In this document: piece after piece, positions 61,140-64,000 of the stretch
How the letters are laid out: every line of letters starts with the position of its first letter
How positions within the stretch are numbered: the first letter of the stretch is position 1
Origin: Candidatus Cryptobacteroides faecipullorum
GTDB lineage: Bacteria; Bacteroidota; Bacteroidia; Bacteroidales; UBA932
Assembly (NCBI GenBank): GCA_017694885.1
Contig: JADIMH010000022.1
Coordinates: forward strand, 1-64,000
Reading direction: 5' to 3'
DNA length: 64,000 bases
Notes under the pieces: model-generated
Databases searched by the model: none
What the model saw: the letters and a program-made list of their open reading frames with translations, nothing else
What the model was told of the DNA's origin: nothing
Made by a program: the position numbers and the translations under genes

Positions 61140-61158
61140 TCAAAATACCGGTTCGGGA

Positions 61159-61190
61159 TTGTAAATTATGACGATTTTTTTATAAATTTG
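61159..61190 (+). promoter_or_regulatory. Promoter of TPR-yebC genes
   Basis: TTG (61159-61161), 21 bp, TAAATTTG (61183-61190), followed by a leader of about 30 nt to the ATG at 61228. Confidence 0.65.
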
Positions 61191-61227
61191 CGGCTCGTTT
61201 TCAGAAAAAACAAAAAATTACAATAAA

Positions 61228-61896
61228 ATGGCAAAAGAAACTAAAAACGAAAACGCCGAAGCAGTCGTCGAGGCGGTTTCCAAGACAGACCTCTTTTTCA
61301 AAGAGAACAGGAAAACCATTCTTATCATCCTGGCAGTGCTGGTTGTAGCAGGGATCGCTTTCTTCTGCTATCACAAGTTCGTCTATGAAGTACAGAGAGC
61401 CGAAGCGCAGGAGCAGATGTATCCGGCAGAGAGCAATTTCCGCAACATGGAATACGAACTCGCCCTCAATGGGGACGGCAACGTCATGGGATTCTCCCAG
61501 ATCATCAGCGACTATGGAAAAAAGGCCGGAAAGGCTGTATATTTCTATGCCGGCGTATGCGAGCTTCAGCTCGGCAATTTCGAGCAGGCCATCAAGTATC
61601 TCAGTTCATATAACGGAAAGGACAAGATTCTCAAGGCCCGCGCTACAGCCTGCATCGGGGACGCCTATGTAGGTCTTGAAGACTATGCCGCCGCCCTCGG
61701 CTATTTCGAAAAAGCTGCCGGTACCATCGACAACATGTATGCCGCAGGCTACCTTCTGAAGGCCGGTGCAGTATGTGAAAAACTCGGCCAGAACGACAAG
61801 GCGCTGACTTTCTACAAAAGGATCAAGGACCAGTATCCCCAGTCCATGGAAGGTTACGATATCGACAAATACATTTCAAGGATAGAAGCTGAATAA
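61228..61896 (+). CDS. Membrane-anchored tetratricopeptide repeat protein
   Basis: 222 aa. Charged N-terminus, one membrane segment (about 32-50, TILIILAVLVVAGIAFFCY), then TPR-like helices: VYFYAGVCELQLGNFEQAIKYLSSY, ATACIGDAYVGLEDYAAALGYFEKAAG and LKAGAVCEKLGQNDKALTFYKRI. Layout resembles YfgM-type proteins, which act with the secretion or envelope-assembly machinery; specific partner unknown. 4 nt before yebC, so probably cotranscribed. Confidence 0.9.
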   Translation: MAKETKNENAEAVVEAVSKTDLFFKENRKTILIILAVLVVAGIAFFCYHKFVYEVQRAEAQEQMYPAESNFRNMEYELALNGDGNVMGFSQIISDYGKKAGKAVYFYAGVCELQLGNFEQAIKYLSSYNGKDKILKARATACIGDAYVGLEDYAAALGYFEKAAGTIDNMYAAGYLLKAGAVCEKLGQNDKALTFYKRIKDQYPQSMEGYDIDKYISRIEAE

Positions 61897-61900
61897 TAAT

Positions 61901-62641
61901 ATGGGAAGAGCATTCGAATTCAGGAAAGAGAGGAAATTCAAGCGTTGGGGGCACATGGCCCGCACATTTACCAAGATCGGTAAGGAAATAACCATAGCCG
62001 TAAAGCAGGGCGGTCCGGACGTAACCGGAAACCCGAGGCTCAGGGCCCTGCTTCAGACCGCACGCAGCGAAAACATGCCTAAGGACAATATCGAGCGTGC
62101 CATCAAGAGAGCCAGCGACAAGGACCAGAGCGACTACAAGGAGATAGTGCTCGAAGGATACGGCCCTCACGGAATAGCTTTTCTGGTGGAAGCCGCTACT
62201 GACAACAACAACCGTACAGTGGCCAACGTCCGTTCGTACTTCACCAAAAGCGGCGGTTCGCTCGGAACATCAGGCAGCGTAGAATACATGTTCGACCATA
62301 AGAGCATGTTCCGCATAAAGAGCGACAAGCCGATAGACATCGACGAACTTGAGCTTGAACTCATCGACTACGGTGCAGACGAAGTATTCGAGGAGGAAGA
62401 TGAGGACGGAAACAAGGAAATCCTTATCTACGGTGAATATACCGCTTTCAACAACATCCAGAAATACATCGAGGACCACGGTTACGAGATGCTTTCAGGA
62501 GAGTTCACGAGGATTCCGAACGTTGACCTGAAGGATGTCGCTCCAGAAGACAGGGTCGAGCTCGACAAACTCATTGAAAGGCTCGAGGAGGATGATGACG
62601 TACAGAATGTATATCACACCATGAAGCCTCTCGATGAATAA
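61901..62641 (+). CDS. yebC: YebC/PmpR family protein
   Basis: 246 aa. MGRAFEFRKERKFKRWGHMARTFTKIGKEI start, ENMPKDNIERAIKRAS, YEGYGPHGIAFLVEAATDNNNRTVANVRSYFTKSGGSLGTSGSVEYMF (in part GGSLGTSGSV) are family signatures. Members are described as transcription regulators, and more recently as translation factors helping ribosomes over proline stretches. Terminator follows at 62670. Confidence 0.95.
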   Translation: MGRAFEFRKERKFKRWGHMARTFTKIGKEITIAVKQGGPDVTGNPRLRALLQTARSENMPKDNIERAIKRASDKDQSDYKEIVLEGYGPHGIAFLVEAATDNNNRTVANVRSYFTKSGGSLGTSGSVEYMFDHKSMFRIKSDKPIDIDELELELIDYGADEVFEEEDEDGNKEILIYGEYTAFNNIQKYIEDHGYEMLSGEFTRIPNVDLKDVAPEDRVELDKLIERLEEDDDVQNVYHTMKPLDE

Positions 62642-62669
62642 CAGTCGGTAACATTCGGACAAATCATAT

Positions 62670-62721
62670 GGAAAAGCCTGCGGCTGCAGTTTTTGCTGAA
62701 GTCCGGGCTTTTCCCTTTTTA
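62670..62721 (+). terminator. Intrinsic terminator after yebC
   Basis: A 9-bp stem ggaaaagcc (62670-62678) / ggcttttcc (62706-62714) followed by a T run (62716-62720) and then atct. The loop of 27 nt can fold further. Located 29 nt after the yebC stop. Confidence 0.75.
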
Positions 62722-62779
62722 TCTATTGTTATTACTGAAAGTGTTAATAAATTTGCCCCGGAATTTTACAGAAGTGTAG

Positions 62780-64000
62780 ATGAGACGTATTTCGATATTC
62801 CTGACAGCGGCCGCCACTGTATTTATAAGCCTGAAGGTTTCCGCAAAGGATTCCCTGATTCCAGAATCCGATTCTGCTGCGGTAATGGTACTTCCCGGGC
62901 ATTTTCTGCTTGACGGGGATTATGAAACCTGCAGTTTGGCAAAGCGTACCGGCTTGGTGACATGGGACGTTTCCCTCTACGGAAGCGGAGCCACTCACGG
63001 CATGCCTTTCTGGGCAGGAGCCAACAGAAGAGGACTCGTGCCGGAAAACCTTTCGACGGGAAAGAACCGTAACATTACCGGATACGGCAGCAACCGAGGC
63101 GGAATGGCAGGATTTATGACGGCCGGAGCCGGAATGGCGTACATGACCAGGCCGGAGATCGTTATCTCTGCCGGACTGTCCGTAGCGGGCTATGGAGTGG
63201 CTGACAGCTGGAAAGGAATGATAGACAGGCTGTATTTCGGTCTGAGCTGGAAAAAGCTACATCTGGATATCGGAATGAAAGACCGCAGCCAGGACTATAA
63301 CGGGCTGTCGCTGACAGGAGGGGATCTGGCCTATTCCGGCAATGCCCGCAACTTTCCGGGCTATAACCTCAGCACGGATTTCATCTACCTTCCATGGACG
63401 AAGAAAATCATCGGATTCAAAGCGAACTTCGCGGACTATATGATGATCGACAAGCGCTATACCGACAAGGCCCTGCTGCACAACGAGGCGCTTTTCCTTA
63501 AAATCGCCCCTGCTGAATGCATATCCCTCACATTAGGACTTGAAATGTGGAGCCAGTGGAGCGGAACATCCCCGAAATACGGAAAACAGCCGAGCTCTTT
63601 CAATGATTATCTGAAGATACTTTTCGGGAAAAGCGGCGGGGACGACGCTACCAAAAGCGACCAGATAAATGCATTGGGAAACCACCTCGGACGTGAACTC
63701 ATCCGGATCGACTGGAATGCCGGAAATTTCACCCTCACTTTCCAGCATGACATACCGTTCGAGGACAAGTCCGGCATGCGGTTCCTGAACTTTCCCGACG
63801 GGGTCAACACTTTGAACTTCTCTTTCCGGAACCGGGACAGGTGGGTGACCGACATTCTTCTCGAATATGTATACACCAAATGGCAGTCCGGCCCCCACCA
63901 TAATGATCCCGACAATCCGGAAATCGTCCTCGGAGGAAATGACAGTTACTTCAACAACGGGGAATACCGCTCAGGGTGGACCTACTACGGGAAAACGATA
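62780..64000 (+). CDS. Wzi-like capsule assembly outer-membrane protein, partial (runs off right edge)
   Basis: Not in the ORF track because it stays open to the end of the window: 407 codons read from ATG at 62780 (MRRISIFLTAAATVFISLKVSA) to 64000. Signal peptide at 1-22. Beta-barrel character with alternating aromatic strands (YDVSLYGSGATHGMPFWAGANRRGLV, in part; YGSNRGGMAGFMTAGAGMAY; LHLDIGMKDRSQDYNGLS; ELIRIDWNAGNFTLTFQHDIPFEDKSG, in part), consistent with the Wzi capsule assembly family (PF14052). In E. coli Wzi helps attach capsule to the cell surface. It lies 26 kb from the capsule locus, under separate control. Confidence 0.85.
   Translation, partial: MRRISIFLTAAATVFISLKVSAKDSLIPESDSAAVMVLPGHFLLDGDYETCSLAKRTGLVTWDVSLYGSGATHGMPFWAGANRRGLVPENLSTGKNRNITGYGSNRGGMAGFMTAGAGMAYMTRPEIVISAGLSVAGYGVADSWKGMIDRLYFGLSWKKLHLDIGMKDRSQDYNGLSLTGGDLAYSGNARNFPGYNLSTDFIYLPWTKKIIGFKANFADYMMIDKRYTDKALLHNEALFLKIAPAECISLTLGLEMWSQWSGTSPKYGKQPSSFNDYLKILFGKSGGDDATKSDQINALGNHLGRELIRIDWNAGNFTLTFQHDIPFEDKSGMRFLNFPDGVNTLNFSFRNRDRWVTDILLEYVYTKWQSGPHHNDPDNPEIVLGGNDSYFNNGEYRSGWTYYGKTI

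Noticed and set aside
1-64000. CRISPR arrays, rRNA and tRNA genes
   Set aside because: No regularly spaced direct repeats, no rRNA-like segments and no cloverleaf-like sequences noticed by eye; a tRNA scan was not possible.

Overview
The window looks like a chromosome segment of a Bacteroidales bacterium (phylum Bacteroidota). Evidence: Bacteroidota-type promoters (TTG, about 20 bp, TAnnTTTG) recur upstream of genes; a UpxY-type NusG paralogue heads a capsule operon; and DUF3467, DUF4252, DUF4301, a periplasmic choloylglycine-hydrolase-like enzyme and a Wzi-like protein are present. Genus is not clear; housekeeping genes look roughly 50% GC, the central capsule genes clearly more AT-rich.

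Layout. (1) 0-36.5 kb is one long capsule/exopolysaccharide (CPS) locus read leftward. It starts at a good promoter at 36.44-36.47 kb and runs: upxY, export lipoprotein (Wza type), tyrosine autokinase (Wzc type), PHP phosphatase, UDP-Glc dehydrogenase, UDP-GlcA 4-epimerase, FlaA1/PglF-type dehydratase, a small unknown gene, manC, a fucose block (mutarotase, FucP, a nucleotidyltransferase/GHMP-kinase fusion, fcl, gmd), an antisense IS4-family relic at 19.15-20.45 kb, then an AT-rich variable block (acetyltransferase, MurB-like protein, flippase, polymerase, two pyruvyltransferase-family proteins, four glycosyltransferases, beta-helix protein, FrhB-like iron-sulfur protein, nucleotidyltransferase-fold protein) and finally the amino-sugar/initiation genes (epimerase and CapK relics, GNAT, PglC-like phosphoglycosyltransferase, DegT aminotransferase, WbuC cupin). 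The left edge carries the start of a probable IS66-type gene. (2) 36.5-64 kb is mostly housekeeping: DUF3467-kdsC-maf, hydrolase, pepC-like, pssA, arginine-deiminase family, choloylglycine-hydrolase-like, DPP-IV-like, nadE, a DUF4252/sigma/membrane-protein operon, MFS, ffh, lysA, a deoxyhypusine-synthase-like gene, membrane AraC regulator, DUF4301, pdxB, DUF721, recF, TPR protein, yebC, and a Wzi-like capsule protein that runs off the right edge (absent from the ORF track).

How it fits together. ManC, Gmd and Fcl can make GDP-L-fucose de novo, while FucP, a mutarotase and the unusual fusion suggest uptake and activation of free fucose. Ugd plus epimerase suggest UDP-GalA. The dehydratase, aminotransferase, GNAT and PglC-like enzyme suggest a diamino-type first sugar. 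Repeat units would be built by the glycosyltransferases, flipped by Wzx, polymerised by Wzy and exported by Wza/Wzc under PHP-phosphatase control.

Most interesting. Three long G/C homopolymers (8, 9 and 10 bp), all G on the capsule coding strand, sit at three control points of the one locus: inside a MurB-like gene (currently out of frame), between the divergent promoters of the capsule operon and DUF3467-kdsC-maf, and in the codons for the tyrosine-rich tail of Wzc. This looks like a poly-G contingency system for capsule. The variable block is also scarred: a deletion joining an epimerase start to a CapK end, a frameshifted acetyltransferase, membrane-protein relics and an in-frame palindromic repeat inside a coding gene.
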